A stretch of DNA of 64,000 nt from Tillus elongatus (taxonomy: Eukaryota; Arthropoda; Insecta; Coleoptera; Cleridae). This document shows positions 43,278 to 54,700 of this stretch, piece after piece; position 1 is the first letter of the stretch; every line of letters starts with the position of its first letter. A program made the position numbers and the translations under genes. The notes below the pieces were generated by a model that saw nothing but the letters and a program-made list of their open reading frames with translations, did not search any database and was not told where the DNA came from. The DNA is taken from the NCBI GenBank assembly GCA_964006375.1, contig OZ023265.1, positions 170,268,533 through 170,332,532 of the forward strand, in the 5' to 3' direction.

Positions 43278-43583
43278 ATAACAAGAACGATTTTACTACG
43301 AAAATAAATAGTGATGGTACAGTTGAGATAACACTAAAAAACAGTAAACTGCCGGATGAACTGATTAAGGGCAAGTCAGTTTTTTATCTTACGCTTTCTG
43401 GAACAGTAGGAAAATACACCGAATCCACTGAGTCAACAATCGTTATAAACCTACCACTTCAGGAAGATCCACCCAAATTCACGAAAGATTCTTTCATTGT
43501 TGAGTATAACGAAAAAGATGGCCTGAAAGGAGACAGTATTGCTGTCAACGACGAAAACGCCGTTGTAACTCTTGGACCAGTGG
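43278..43583 (+). CDS. Gene B, exon 6: degenerate cadherin repeat
   Basis: This 306-nt exon is phase 1-1 (acceptor TTCATAG, donor GTAAGT). It starts DNKNDFTTKINSDGTVEITL, passes FYLTLSGTVGKYTESTESTI (repeat end without the D of A-x-D-x-G), then DPPKFTKDSFIVEYNEK (P-x-F..Y inter-repeat). The order of strand-like segments is that of cadherin repeats, but calcium-binding acids are scarce. This is the first of five consecutive exons of about 100 codons with identical phases, which implies growth of the gene by exon duplication. Confidence 0.82.
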
Positions 43584-44477
43584 GTAAGTGAAAAGACAGA
43601 TGTGTATTAATATTGGACAAACTAAATGTAAAATGAAACTTTGGGTACATTATATTGGCTTCTCTTTGCAATAATACACCCAAACTACGTGAATATTTCT
43701 ACTTGTTTAATATGCTGGTTATTCAGCTGTACACTTTCTTTCAAAGTGTTGTTTATACTTGCATATATTAACCTTGATTTCTTTATATTGATTATTAATT
43801 GTTTTTGTAATTAGAATATATAAAATGCCCACGACGTTAATGAACTAAGTATTATAGGGAAAACTGTCCTAAAACGCCATACTTTTTTCAACGCGATATA
43901 GTTCGTTTATTTTTGATTACAATAAACTGCAAATGGAATTTTTTTATGACATTAAGGGGCTACGATAAAATCAGCAACAAAAAGTGGATTTTTCGAACAC
44001 AAAATCAACAAACCGTGGTTTTGAAAATAACATCAGGTATGCCATTTCACCAGCATACAAGCACGGTATATGTTAAAATGGTATCCCTATCGATGGTAAA
44101 ATGCCATACCTCAAGTTTCACAAAAATAATACTTAAATACACGTAAATGCTTTTGTTTTCGAGGAAACGCCAGCACAATCGCTGTAGGCCCACATATTGC
44201 ACGTCATACATTTAATACAAACCTCTTTTGCACGGGAATTCTTATGTAACTCATTGCAATACAAGCAAGAACCATCAAGTTTATCGTTTTCACCTTCAAA
44301 TGGATCATCCTTATCACAAGTTCCAAGATCTACAGGTCCACGAACCTTTTAAAACAAGTCACGTTTGGACCCTGTTGCCTTTTCAGTCGTCTGTTTGTGA
44401 GCAATTGCACCTATCTTTTGCTTAGTCTTCTGTTTAAACTCTTCTAAATTAGGTGTCGTCAAAATGCCAAAAGCTGC

Positions 44478-44545
44478 TTACTTATAAATACACTTGGAGA
44501 ACACCCAAATCACCACAACACATATTTCAGAGACCTTACGATCGA
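44478..44545. repeat. Left half of small foldback repeat R
   Basis: TACTTATAAATACACTTGGA and ACCCAAATCACCACAACACA, as at 39881-40034; inserted in the pogo-like element. Confidence 0.45.
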
Positions 44546-45350
44546 TTCGTTGACAGAGTCAACATCTTCAGAGAAAGAAATTTTTTCTCATCACAGGTTC
44601 CAGTTTTTCACATACTGCTCACTTATTTTTTCTTTAAACTGCTCTAGCTACTGTAACTGGAGATATTTCCTGTAAAGTACCTTCTCTTTTCAAGTTTCCT
44701 CGTTTATTGTCTTCCTTCTCCACCTTTGTCTCATCCTGATTTTTGCCTGGTGGAATAACATTTTCTAGAATGTTTATAGGTGGAGCCTTCTGATGGTTTT
44801 GATGATTTTTGTTATTCTCGTTGTTTTGCTTAGTGACACAGGATTTTCAGTGCAAGAATATGAAGATGTCTCAGCAGAATAATTATTCTGAATTGCAACA
44901 TTAGCTGTTTCAGCTGGTTCGAAACACTCGTCAAGAAATATGTCAGCATTAAGTGGGTGAATCTCAATCTTTAAAAACCCATTTAATTGCATTTTAGGTT
45001 GTCGCGGCATTTCTATAAGCATTATCAAACAGTTCGCTAATCTGGTACTGGGTTATGACTCTTATGGGATATGGGACCACAAAACTAAACATCCAATGGC
45101 TCAATACGGTGCGGGAGTTTGCTGGAATGTACATTAGGATCATGCCATATCGTTTAGCGAAGGTCACTGCTTTTAAAGATTTGTGGATAATGTCTCCATC
45201 CAAAAGCAGTAGTACTTTAGACTCGTTGGTGGCTTCAACAAAACGTTAAAAATGTTTTAGCCACAAAATAAGACTTTCGGAGGTCATCCAGCCTGTTTGG
45301 TGCAATAATCACAAACTGCCTGGTGGCAAAGCATCCAACAACTCGTCTTT

Positions 45351-45758
45351 TGGCGAATTTTTATTATAAAAAATTCGCTAATAGAGAGGTATCGATGGTG
45401 AGACGCGAATTTGGACCACTAGAACCCGAAACCAAGGTATGTAGGTGTCCATGCGATAACTCAAAAAGTTATTAACCGATTTTGATAAAATTCGACAGGA
45501 GTTTTTATTTTATTAATGGCTTGGACGAGTTCGTTAGCCAGCCCTATCAGACCAGTTTTTCTAAACAAAAAAAAATTTTGCAAAAAAATTGTATCTCAAA
45601 CAATAACACAGTTATTTTGATAAAATTTGGTTGGTATGTTGCCCTCATAAATGCCTTACTACGTACCAAAACTGACCATTGTCGGTTTATAGAAAATTGA
45701 GTTATGCAAATTTGAAGCATTTAGGGAAAATTCGCTACCATGCGCACTTGCTGCGTCC
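45351..45758 (+). mobile_element. HINE-like element, subfamily 2, complete without (AT)n
   Basis: 5' GGCGAATTTTTATT with hairpin partner AAAAATTCGCTAA, GAGGTATCGATGGTGAGAC, a short GGTATGTAGGTGTCC in place of the microsatellite, subterminal AAAATTCGCTACC and the stem-loop GCGCACTTGCTGCGT. Compensating changes keep the two subterminal repeats matching (CGAATTTT/AAAATTCG). Confidence 0.7.
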
Positions 45759-47016
45759 CGAAATTGTTTTGTCTTTACTGGTAAATGAGTGCTGAAGAAA
45801 CAAAATTGCCTACAGCGTTCATGCTACATACAAAGGTAATATGTTGACCTCTTTCACCGGTTGTTATTGCTCCTACCTACTTTCTTCCTGTTCTAGCCAA
45901 TATTTTTGGAGGTTTTTGAACAGTAGATAAACTATTTTAATTCATGTTGTAAATACTGTAAGAGTCCATTGATTCCTATTTTATAATTATTTCCAATGTA
46001 TCACAAAATTTTTGAATTTGTGGCTTATTAAACGCAATGGCACTTGCAGCAGAAACCGGTTCGAGTTGACGTGAGGATATCTCTGGGTGCCTTTTTCTAA
46101 ATCCCCGTTGCCACTCCCTGTCAGCACTTCCGTCCCTAAATATGTTAGGATGGTTATTTTTAATGGCAAATTGGTAAGCAAGTTTCTTTCTTCTGTGGTT
46201 GTAAAACCAAACAACGGCGATTCGAATAATACTATGTGGTTTGCAAGTTGTTCTTCAAATGCTTCATTAAATGTTGCTGCAAATTGGACCAGAACCTTAG
46301 TGCTACCTTTGGCTCTCCCCTTATTGTTGATTGTGGAACGTTAAATGCTCGTACTGCCTTTAACCACCCCATTTCGCTAAACTGCGTCGCAATAATAGCA
46401 TTTTTCATTTCTACCTCCACCCACGATTGTCGTTCTGTCTTCCTTTTAGAAGTTCCAACCACCTTATGGTGATTCTACGAGAGTACTGCTGTTATAATGG
46501 TTATCTGCGGAATATTTTACAGCAGGCGGGTCAAATGACATGGCGATGCCATTTTGTCCGCGCAGTTTCTATGCCATTTTTACCTGCAAATATGTATTTT
46601 TTATCTCAATTTTGACAAAACGATAACTCTCGATGAAAATTTGTAGCTCTTAATACAGCTCACACTTTGGATTATAAGTACTCTTATTTTACCTAACGTA
46701 AGCACCAAAATCCACAAAAATTTACATTTGTATGCAGGTCAGTCACACAATTTTAGAGCGTCCATTTACCTTTTTACTAGGTTATATTTCTTAGCATGGA
46801 TACAAACATTTTCTAGTAAAGTCATTTTGAAACACGCATCTTGTACTACACTTTACGCTGTTCTTAATTAGATGAGTATCATGCTTAACAAAATAATTAA
46901 TCTTTGTCATTTTAAACGCTATGCCGTTTTATGACACTTTCCCCTGCTAGTTACTTTATTTTCCATTTATTATTAAAAAATATTTTGTGACTAAGTAGAT
47001 AATTATTAAATTGCAG

Positions 47017-47331
47017 ATAACTGCCAATCCTGCTTTAAATTGCAGCGTGATGATATAGATAAAAAGATGTGGAACCTCAAAGTGGACGATTCAACAACGT
47101 TAAATAATTTAGAGATATTTGAGATCGTAGCATCAGTAACAGCTAAAAAGATGGGTGCTACAAGAGAAAGTATGGCATCGTTGCTTGTCCATCTTTCAGT
47201 TTCCAAAATTGCTCCACGTTTCGATAAGGCACATTATAAAGCAACTTACTCTGATGGCAAAGTCGATTTGAAACCACCAGTTATCGTAGAAAATAAAAAT
47301 TCAAAAGAAATAAAAGTCTTTCTGAGTGAAG
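47017..47331 (+). CDS. Gene B, exon 7: degenerate cadherin repeat
   Basis: This 315-nt exon is phase 1-1 (acceptor AAATTGCAG, donor GTAAGT). It encodes DNCQSCFKLQRDDIDKKMWN, then FEIVASVTAKKMGATRESMA and SKIAPRFDKAHYKATYSDGK. The A-P-x-F..Y inter-repeat core is kept and the calcium motifs are not. Two cysteines near the start are unique to this repeat. The exon starts 70 bp after the end of a pogo-like transposon (43857-46946) that occupies most of the preceding intron. Confidence 0.82.
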
Positions 47332-47574
47332 GTAAGTTTTAATTTGTTAATACTGATATTTAATTATTACTAATATGTTATCATTTTTTCTTCTAAGCAC
47401 ATATGCATGAACTATTTTGAGCCATTTCAAAACTAAATACAGGCGCAAAGGACACTTTCTCTGACACTACAGATTCTTTTTTTTTTCAACCGCTTTCGCC
47501 CATTACCTTATCATTAGGAGAAAAATGTTAAAACTCTTTATACGTAGGGTAATTTGATCAGAATATTATCTGAG

Positions 47575-47582
<8 letters not shown>

Positions 47583-47666
<84 letters not shown>

Positions 47667-47880
47667 CATGCAAGAGATTGTTCCTTTCAAGAACCCGTTA
47701 TACAGTTGAGGAATTTCTAAGTGGTGAAGGCGTGACCGGTTAGCTGTTGACATTTGGGTTTTAAAATTTTGGAATTTTGGACTGCAAATTTTGAAGGTAA
47801 TATATTATTATACAACTATAAGACATTTGATTTTTTTGCAAAAAACTTGCGCGATTTGCTTGGCTAATAAACTTGTCCGA

Positions 47881-47958
<78 letters not shown>

Positions 47959-48130
47959 TTGGACAAATTTATTAGCCAAGCAGGTATAAATAACACACAA
48001 TTACAAAATAACATAAAAACTACAATCATCCAATATAATCCACTCAATAACATTAAAATTATAATACATTGTGACTGCATGCAGTCCAAAATTCCAGAAT
48101 CCAAAATTTTAAAACCAAATGTCAAAAGCT

Positions 48131-48199
<69 letters not shown>
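47583..48199. repeat. Large AT-centred palindrome
   Basis: Three (AT)n tracts (47583-47665, 47884-47955, 48136-48198). Around the middle tract, TGCTTGGCTAATAAACTTGT (47859 on) is mirrored by ACAAATTTATTAGCCAAGCA (47963 on). Further out, GTTAGCTGTTGACATTTGGG (47739 on) is mirrored by AAATGTCAAAAGCTAAC (48117 on), as is CCAAAATTCCAGAATCC against GGAATTTTGG. The inner words CGGACAAGTT/TTGGCTAA recall the HINE-like block. Confidence 0.65.
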
Positions 48200-48201
<2 letters not shown>

Positions 48202-49164
48202 AATGTTATTTAAAGTATATAAAGTATAATTGAGCCATAGAGTATGTCTAGATAATTTTAAAGATACATTTATCGGATTAAAATCTACACCAGAGACATT
48301 TAATACGATATAAGAAAATGGCATTAAAAAACCTGAACAAATACTGAATAATTCAATTAAAAAAAGGAACTTACATAACAAATGTTGGTTAAGTAAGAAC
48401 AGCTTAATAGGTATATTTTGATAAATTTGCAAAAGGATTAGAACATATTTAAAAACAAGTACAAAAGCAATTAGCAAATGTTAAAAAATCAAAATACGTA
48501 CAACGTTCACAATAAACAGTCCATTTCTCACTTACTGATTGATATCTCTCAGAAAAGCTATATACAGGGTTACAACTAATTAATTGCTCACTATTGGCTA
48601 CTCAGTAACGGTAAGAGATACGGAGTTAATTAAATTACCAAAAAGTTGCTTAAATTTTGGCTGATCCAATATCTGAAAACATGTTTTGAATATGTCGTTC
48701 CGTTCCTGAAATATCCCGAAAAACCTGAAAAATTCATTTTTCAAAATTTTACAATAAATCCCTTATTACCAAAAATGGTCTCCTAATTTTTGCTGTATGA
48801 GAATAATTTGATAAGAGCAGTCAACTGACAGCATTAGAATTGACGTATCTGCTCTAATTTTTGCGCAGTGATAGTCAACTCTTTTTCCCGTATGGCCGCC
48901 ATATTGGACTTTTAATTTTTCAGATGGCAAAAAATTCGCCTTTCGAATGGTATAACACACTTCATATTTTTCTTCATAAACATTGTACAAATAAATAAAA
49001 ACTAATTATGGTCGCAAATATCAAGTAGGTCTGTGTCACTGTTTTGTAATTTGTTGTTACGATTTATTTGAACTATTAGTTTGAAATCTTCTACTTGATT
49101 TATGCATTAAAAACATTTTATTTCAAGACTTGTGTTAAATTTGTTCTAAAATTGTGCTTCCAAA

Positions 49165-50262
49165 ATGGTTCGCGTTACTGTGGAAGAGAGAAGAGATATG
49201 TACGAAGCATGCATCCGAAGTTTTAGAAATTCGACCCGTGTTTCCTACTTATACCAAGAAAAATATCCAGAACGTGTGCAGCCAAGTCGGCATATCTTCG
49301 CCAGAATAGCAAGAGTGCTGGATAAATCTGGTACTTTGATAAGAAAGCGTGTTCCCTACAATGTGGAACCCAGTGCTCACGAAACCAATGCTCTTTTCTT
49401 TCCTCAGGGCTCGTCCGCCGCCTTGCCGCTCCGATAGCACTCACGAGTCAATATAAATTCCAGCTTATCCACAACACATATTACAAGAGAATGTGGAATA
49501 AGCCACCAGCTAGTGTCAAAGATTCTGAAAAAAACACAAATACCATCCTTATAAATACACCATAGTGCAAGCACTTTATGAGCCAGATCACGACCGGCGG
49601 TGGCAGTTTTGCCAATGGTTTGCTAGGAAGTTGAAATACACAATGCTTTCACAGCTAACATATTGTGGTCGGTCGTACATTAATAAATAACGGTTTGTTT
49701 AATAGACAGACTCGTCGTTACTGGAGTACAGAGAATCCTCATCTTTTATATGAGTCGCGACATCAAAATAGGCTGAGTGTAAACGTTTGGTGTGGCCTTT
49801 TAGACGATACAGTTATATGACCATTTTTCATAAGCAATAGGTTGAATGGCGACGGATACCTTCATCTGTTAACTAATGCCCTTATGGAATGTTTTATAAC
49901 CTCTCTTTGCAACAAAGAGCCAACATATGGTTTCACCAAGACGGTGCACCTGCACATAATTAACGAGCCGTAAAAGCGTATCTAGACCAGAGTTTTGGAG
50001 ACAGATGGATAGGGAATAATGGACCCGCTCGCATGCCGACAAGATCCCCAGATCTAACCACAACGGACTATTTCTTTTGGGGATATGTCAAAAATTTGGT
50101 TTACCTTTAGCATCTTGACAACGAAGAAGGGTTAAAGAATATTATAACAGATAAAATTTGCTTCATATCTCCTGATATTAAGATCAGCCACACAAGGTAT
50201 GCGCGAGAGGGTTCGTCAATGCATAAATAACAATGGAAGACATTTTGAACATCTTCATGAAC
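49165..50262 (+). pseudogene. IS630-like transposase, family 2, decayed
   Basis: ATG 49165: MVRVTVEERRDMYEACIRSF, then SYLYQEKYPERVQPSRHIFA and DKSGTLIRKRVPYNV (N-terminal helix-turn-helix). It is interrupted at 49395 by a LINE tail. Later pieces are SVNVWCGLLDDTVI, FHQDGAPAHN (second Asp), GPARMPTRSPDL plus TTTDYFFWGYVKNLVY (third Asp) and, at the end, NNNGGHFEHL. Frameshifts and stops occur throughout, so it is inactive. Confidence 0.75.
49391..49440 (-). mobile_element. Very short LINE 3' tail inside the transposase
   Basis: CTCAGGGCTCGTCCGC and TTGCCGCTCCGATAGCA match 7758-7795 (CTTAGGGCTCGTCCGC, TTGCCGCCCCGATAGCA), the 3' end of the minus-strand LINE there, including its A-rich tail (here the T-rich start). 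CTCACGA occurs on both sides (about 49377 and 49440), as a target duplication would. Confidence 0.6.
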
Positions 50263-51217
50263 ATTACACACATTTATTATTTAGTAGGAAGTATTTGTTA
50301 TGTATTGTTAGTTTATTTATTCACTAGTTGTAAGTTTCGTTTGTATCTATGGTTAATATGATTTTATTCTGTTAATTAAAATCTTCTGTGCTGACATTTT
50401 AACAAAAAACGAATGTTGATAATAAAATGACACATACCTACTTGATATTTGCGCCATAATTAGTTTTTTATTTATTTGTACAATGTCTATGAATAAAAAT
50501 ATGAAGAATGTTATACCATTCGAAAGGTGAATTTTTGCCATCTAAAAAATTAAAAATCCAATATGGCGGCCATAAGAGAAAAAAAGTTTACTATCGCTGC
50601 GCCAAAATTAGAGCAGGTACGTCAATTCAGATGCCGTCTGTTGATTGCTCATATCAAATTATGCTCACACAGCAAAAATTAGGAGCCCATTTTTTTATGA
50701 TAATAGATTTATTGTAAAATTAAAAAAATTAGGTTTTTCAGTTTTTTCGGGATATTTCAGGAACGAATCGACACATTAAAATTTGTTTTCAGATATTGGA
50801 TAATCTAAATTTTACACAGCTTCTTGGTCATTCAACCAACTCTGTATCTCTTACCGTTACTGAGATGTGAGTGAGCAATTAATTAGTTGTAACCCTGTAT
50901 AAAGAGATAGATAGAAAAATTTGATTAGAAAGACACCTGTGTATATCAGTTTCGATATTATCAAAAGCTCAATGCAATATCCTTAATCATTTTCAAAATA
51001 TTAAAGAAGAACGGTTTTTAAAAAATTTTTCTCAGCCTGTAACGCGTAAAGCACGTATTTCCGGACACATTTATATAAGATTGTTTATTTATTCGGCTTC
51101 TAGAATACACCATTAAAATATTTCCCTTTCCTCACGAAACATCCTCCATATGACCTGACCTGACATGCTTCTAAACTCATTTCACTGCCTTCCTCCAGTA
51201 AGTTCTACTGAAATAAA

Positions 51218-51222
<5 letters not shown>

Positions 51223-51301
<79 letters not shown>
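51223..51301. repeat. (AT)n microsatellite with palindromic ends
   Basis: About 38 AT units bounded by ACCTTATATA on the left and TATATAAGGG on the right; no HINE-like flanks. Confidence 0.75.
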
Positions 51302-51304
<3 letters not shown>

Positions 51305-51462
51305 GAGAATGTATTGACTAGACGAATTTTTGTATTTGTAAAATATAGTGTTTATAATCGTTTATTTTGTAAGTTTTTGTTGTGTTTTAGTTGTTATTTT
51401 TCACTATATTTTTTTATTGTGCAAATCAGGCAAACGTGTATTTGCATATAGACTTGTTTGCT

Positions 51463-51467
<5 letters not shown>

Positions 51468-51538
<71 letters not shown>
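51468..51538. repeat. (AT)n microsatellite
   Basis: About 35 AT units, ending 58 bp before exon 51597. Confidence 0.75.
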
Positions 51539-51542
<4 letters not shown>

Positions 51543-51596
51543 CTAATAAAAAGGGTTGGTATTATTATCATTATTACTAAGGCTCTTTTCTTTCAG

Positions 51597-51896
51597 ATTA
51601 CGATGGACATTTTTCCTTGGTAACAGATGATAGTGTGAATTACAATTTGCATGTAATTAAACCTATAGACGACATAGAAAAAATTGAAAGCCCTTTGATT
51701 CTCACTGCCAAAGGTACCCTTGGAGATTTATCTACCACAGCTACTATCTCAGTCGCTCTAACAAAAGCTGAAACACCGACTTTTTCAGAAATTAACTATA
51801 ATGCTGCATACAATTATACAGATAAATCTATTGAAGTCAAAAATGGACCAATTAAACTAGTAAAAAATACAGAAGCCACTGTTAAGCTGGATGGAA
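51597..51896 (+). CDS. Gene B, exon 8: degenerate cadherin repeat
   Basis: This 300-nt exon is phase 1-1 (acceptor TTTCAG, donor GTAAGT). It starts DYDGHFSLVTDDSVNYNLHV, then LILTAKGTLGDLSTTATISV and AETPTFSEINYNAAYNYTDK, and ends near VKNGPIKLVKN. It is most similar to the next exon (shared SEINY/KEINY and NGPI.L), so exons 8 and 9 look like a recent duplication. Two (AT)n tracts (51223-51301 and 51468-51538) lie within 400 bp upstream. Confidence 0.85.
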
Positions 51897-52080
51897 GTAA
51901 GTTTCACAATTTACACACGACGAAATTTATAATAATTCACCACAATCCACTTATAATTATTATTATAGTCTAAGGGTATATGACCTCCTGAAAGTGGCTC
52001 CTTTCTCTAATTTTACATTTGATGCAAACTTGTTAACAAAAAGATATTTGGTCATAATTGTTTTTGTTTTCCTGTTTCAG

Positions 52081-52383
52081 ACTACACCGACATATTCGAC
52101 ATACAAGCTGAAAATGATAAAAAGGACGAATACATGATAACAGTGTTACCAAATGCCAAAATAACTGAAAAAGAGTATATATTAACTATAAAGGCCAGTA
52201 CAGCTACTGCTGCAGGTTATTCAACAGTTGTGGTCGTTATTCCTGATAAAGAAATACCATCATTTAAGGAAATAAATTACAGGATTGAGTATGACGACTT
52301 GAATAATACAATTACTGTTTTAAATGGACCAATTACTCTTACCAACAAAAATGCAGCCAGTACAGACGTTACTATTACATCAG
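52081..52383 (+). CDS. Gene B, exon 9: degenerate cadherin repeat, GC donor
   Basis: This 303-nt exon is phase 1-1. The acceptor is CTGTTTCAG, only 184 bp after exon 8. It encodes NYTDIFDIQAEND, then YILTIKASTATAAGYSTVVV and EIPSFKEINYRIEYDDLNN. For the frame to join exon 10 it must end at 52383 in CAG|GCACGT, that is, at a GC rather than a GT donor. The nearby GT alternatives give the wrong phase and immediate stops in exon 10. An unseen intervening exon is the main alternative. Confidence 0.75.
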
Positions 52384-52389
52384 GCACGT

Positions 52390-52797
52390 ACCTACATGTA
52401 TCAAGTTTTTCAATACTATTTGTTGCCCTTACTTGGTGAAACCGTACGATACTAGATACAGACGTAGTGGTTATTTATCTGGCTTCACAAATGTTTGTTT
52501 TCTTCTCTGCCTGATAATGATGTCAAGCAGCGAACCCAGTTACATAGAAAAAAAAAACAATCAGTTTGTAAAGCCAGAAAAATAGTCTTTACCTCTGTAT
52601 TTATCAGGTTTTTCGTTTTCATCCAATTTTTAAATAGCTCTTTTTATAGTGCAGGCCGACTAGCTGAATTTACCAACAGAAAAATCCTATAGAGATCGGT
52701 TTATGAAATCACTGGTTCGGGTTCCGTAGTCGTTACGTCGGTTTTTATACTCGAATGTGAAACAGCCGATTACACCAGTTAACAAGCGTTTTGGTCA

Positions 52798-52798
<1 letters not shown>
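52390..52798. other. Intron sequence, no gene recognised
   Basis: No coding or repeat homology recognised; the (AT)n tract 52799-52888 follows. Confidence 0.45.
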
Positions 52799-52888
<90 letters not shown>

Positions 52889-52892
<4 letters not shown>

Positions 52893-54009
52893 TGTGTCCC
52901 AAACTGGATGGGAATTTATTGCTATCTCCGTTATTATTAGAGATAGGGAGACCGTTAAATTAGCAATATTTTGTAGAATTTCATGCTCGCTCCAAATATG
53001 ACTTGTATTTTTCATTCCTCTTTTTGTTTTCGAGTTATTTTGAAAAACCAAAATTTGTTGATTTTTTTTCTTCAATATCTAAGTAGGCGTTGATCTGACA
53101 TGTCTAAGACTTGCACATTATCAGGACACTTTTTACAGAGTAATCCTTCTGTGTTATTCTCAACTTTGGATTGTCATTTGTTTTTGAGCTACAGGTATCA
53201 ACGTTTGTTTTTATTATGGCAATCATATTGGATTTTTTGCTTATGTGATTGCCTGTGAAAAGAGCTTTGTACTGATGTATAACGTGCTTGAGAAATCTTC
53301 TAATTGCACTGACAATTTTGAGGAAACCCGTTTTGAGGATAGTAGGCTATGAAATCCAGTACCAGAAAAGAAATGACAAAAAAAAGTGTTCAAAAAGCAG
53401 TAGGCCATGGAGTCTAACAATAGACCTCTACTTATAACATAATTTTCCGTAAAGATTCACGATAAAAAATAGAAACTTTGAGCACACCAATAAATCGGCC
53501 CATTATTACAGATGATATTTTACATTACATTATCCTAAAAAATTGTTATAATCTAAATAAATAGGTAAACCTAGTAAATAACTCAATTTACTAACAGAAC
53601 TCAATAAAAAGCCGTTTAATAATTTACAAAGACTCCTTTGAAAATTGTTTGATTTTTTGGAAAGCTCTTTTCAGAGGCTATCACATGAGCAAATAGTCCA
53701 ATATGGCTGCCAAAAAGAAACAAACGTTGATACCTGTAGCTCAAAAACAAATGGGAATCCAAAGTTGAGAATAGCACAAAAATATTACTCTTATAAAGTG
53801 TCCTGATAATGTGCAAATCTTAAGATCAACGCCTACTTAGATATTAAAGTTTTTTTTTTAAATAACTAGAAAACGAAAAGGGGCAGGGCAAAATACAAGG
53901 CATATTTTAGAAAGAGCATGAAATTCTACAAAACATTGCTAATTTGACCGTCTCCCTATATCTAATAATAACGAAGATAGCAATACATTCCCATCCAGTT
54001 TTGGACACA

Positions 54010-54012
<3 letters not shown>
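52889..54012. mobile_element. IS630-like element P2, transposase deleted
   Basis: It starts AGTGTGTGTCCCAAACTGGA after (AT)n 52799-52888 and ends CAGTTTTGGACACACTG before TA and (AT)n 54013-54091. The arms are the same ~0.5-kb inverted repeats as P1 and are joined by only about 60-100 bp, so this is a non-autonomous derivative. Confidence 0.75.
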
Positions 54013-54091
<79 letters not shown>

Positions 54092-54096
<5 letters not shown>

Positions 54097-54216
54097 CATT
54101 TTTCCCGAAAAACTACTCCAATTTTCCTGGATAACGAACTTATCCAAGCCACTTATAAAAGGAAAGTACCTACCAAATTGGGTCAAAATCAACTAATTAT
54201 TTTTTGAGTTATCGGT

Positions 54217-54287
<71 letters not shown>
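54092..54287 (-). mobile_element. HINE-like fragment: block plus (AT)n
   Basis: Reverse block TTCCCGAAAAACTACTCC...TTTTTTGAGTTATCGGTG, then (AT)n 54221-54287. Confidence 0.65.
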
Positions 54288-54291
<4 letters not shown>

Positions 54292-54363
54292 TGTGTCCAA
54301 AACTGGATGGGAATGTATTGCTATATCCGTTATTTTATAGATAGGGAGACGGTCAAATTAGCA
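54288..54363 (+). mobile_element. Terminal fragment of IS630-like element P (P3)
   Basis: AGTGTGTGTCCAAAACTGGA to GGTCAAATTAGCAG, about 75 bp of the left arm, directly following (AT)n. Long-form HINE sequence resumes at 54364 (TTTTCGGGAAAAATG). Confidence 0.7.
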
Positions 54364-54700
54364 GTTTTCGGGAAAAATGTTGGGTTTCCTTTCGGAAATT
54401 TTTTGCATCTCCGAAAATAACAAAGCTATGACAACCCAAATTTGGCGTATACGTTTCTACTATTAAACTGACCATACTTACCTTAAAAGGAAAAAAGTTA
54501 TAAGAATTTAAAGAGGAAAATTCGGCTGCCACTGGTGATCAAAGGAAAGCACAAGAACAAAATATTTTGTGTGGTTAACAAAACCATTTCAATGTTTCAT
54601 GCAACGGTTAAGTTTTCCTGACGCAAAAAGGTCAAGAAGTAATAGAAAAAATATTTTGAAAATTTTATAATTTTCCTTCTTAAAACGTCATATTTTGCCT
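54364..54700 (+). mobile_element. HINE-like internal fragment, long form
   Basis: GCATCTCCGAAAATAACAAA, AGGAAAAAAGTTATAAG and TTAAAACGTCAT match 21270-21560 in order. Confidence 0.5.

Larger units (their letters stand above)
44130..46462 (-). pseudogene. Pogo-like (CENP-B/jerky type) transposase, decayed
   Basis: From 46462: MVGTSKRKTERQSWVEVEMK and EMGWLKAVRAFNVPQSTI (psq-type helix-turn-helix), GFRKRHPEISSRQLEPVSAA, then GERGQHITFVCSMNAVGNF, a DDE-domain segment LLLDGDIIHKSLKAVTFAKR (LDGH-like catalytic Asp), VITQYQISELFDNAYRNAAT, and a C-terminal PHD/zinc-like part CLYCNELHKNSRAKEVCIKC plus CNMWAYSDCAG. The order is that of full-length pogo-like transposases with a C-terminal zinc finger. 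Frameshifts, stops and the HINE-like insertion break it. Confidence 0.75.
43857..46946 (-). mobile_element. Pogo/Tigger-like DNA transposon
   Basis: The ends are inverted: GGGAAAACTGTCCTAAAACG at 43857 and, reading inward on the minus strand from about 46946, GGGGAAAGTGTCATAAAACG. TA flanks both. About 3.1 kb, with a decayed minus-strand transposase and a HINE-like insertion (45351-45758). Confidence 0.7.
48565..50897 (+). mobile_element. IS630/Tc1-like element, family 2, ~0.47-kb inverted repeats
   Basis: The left end CAGGGTTACAACTAATTAAT follows TA, and the right end is ATTAGTTGTAACCCTG followed by TA: 2333 bp. The arms (48565-49037, about 50430-50897) share GCTCTAATTTTTGCGC/GCGCCAAAATTAGAGC-type words and a CCAATATGGCGGCCAT motif. 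The transposase relic lies between them. Confidence 0.8.
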
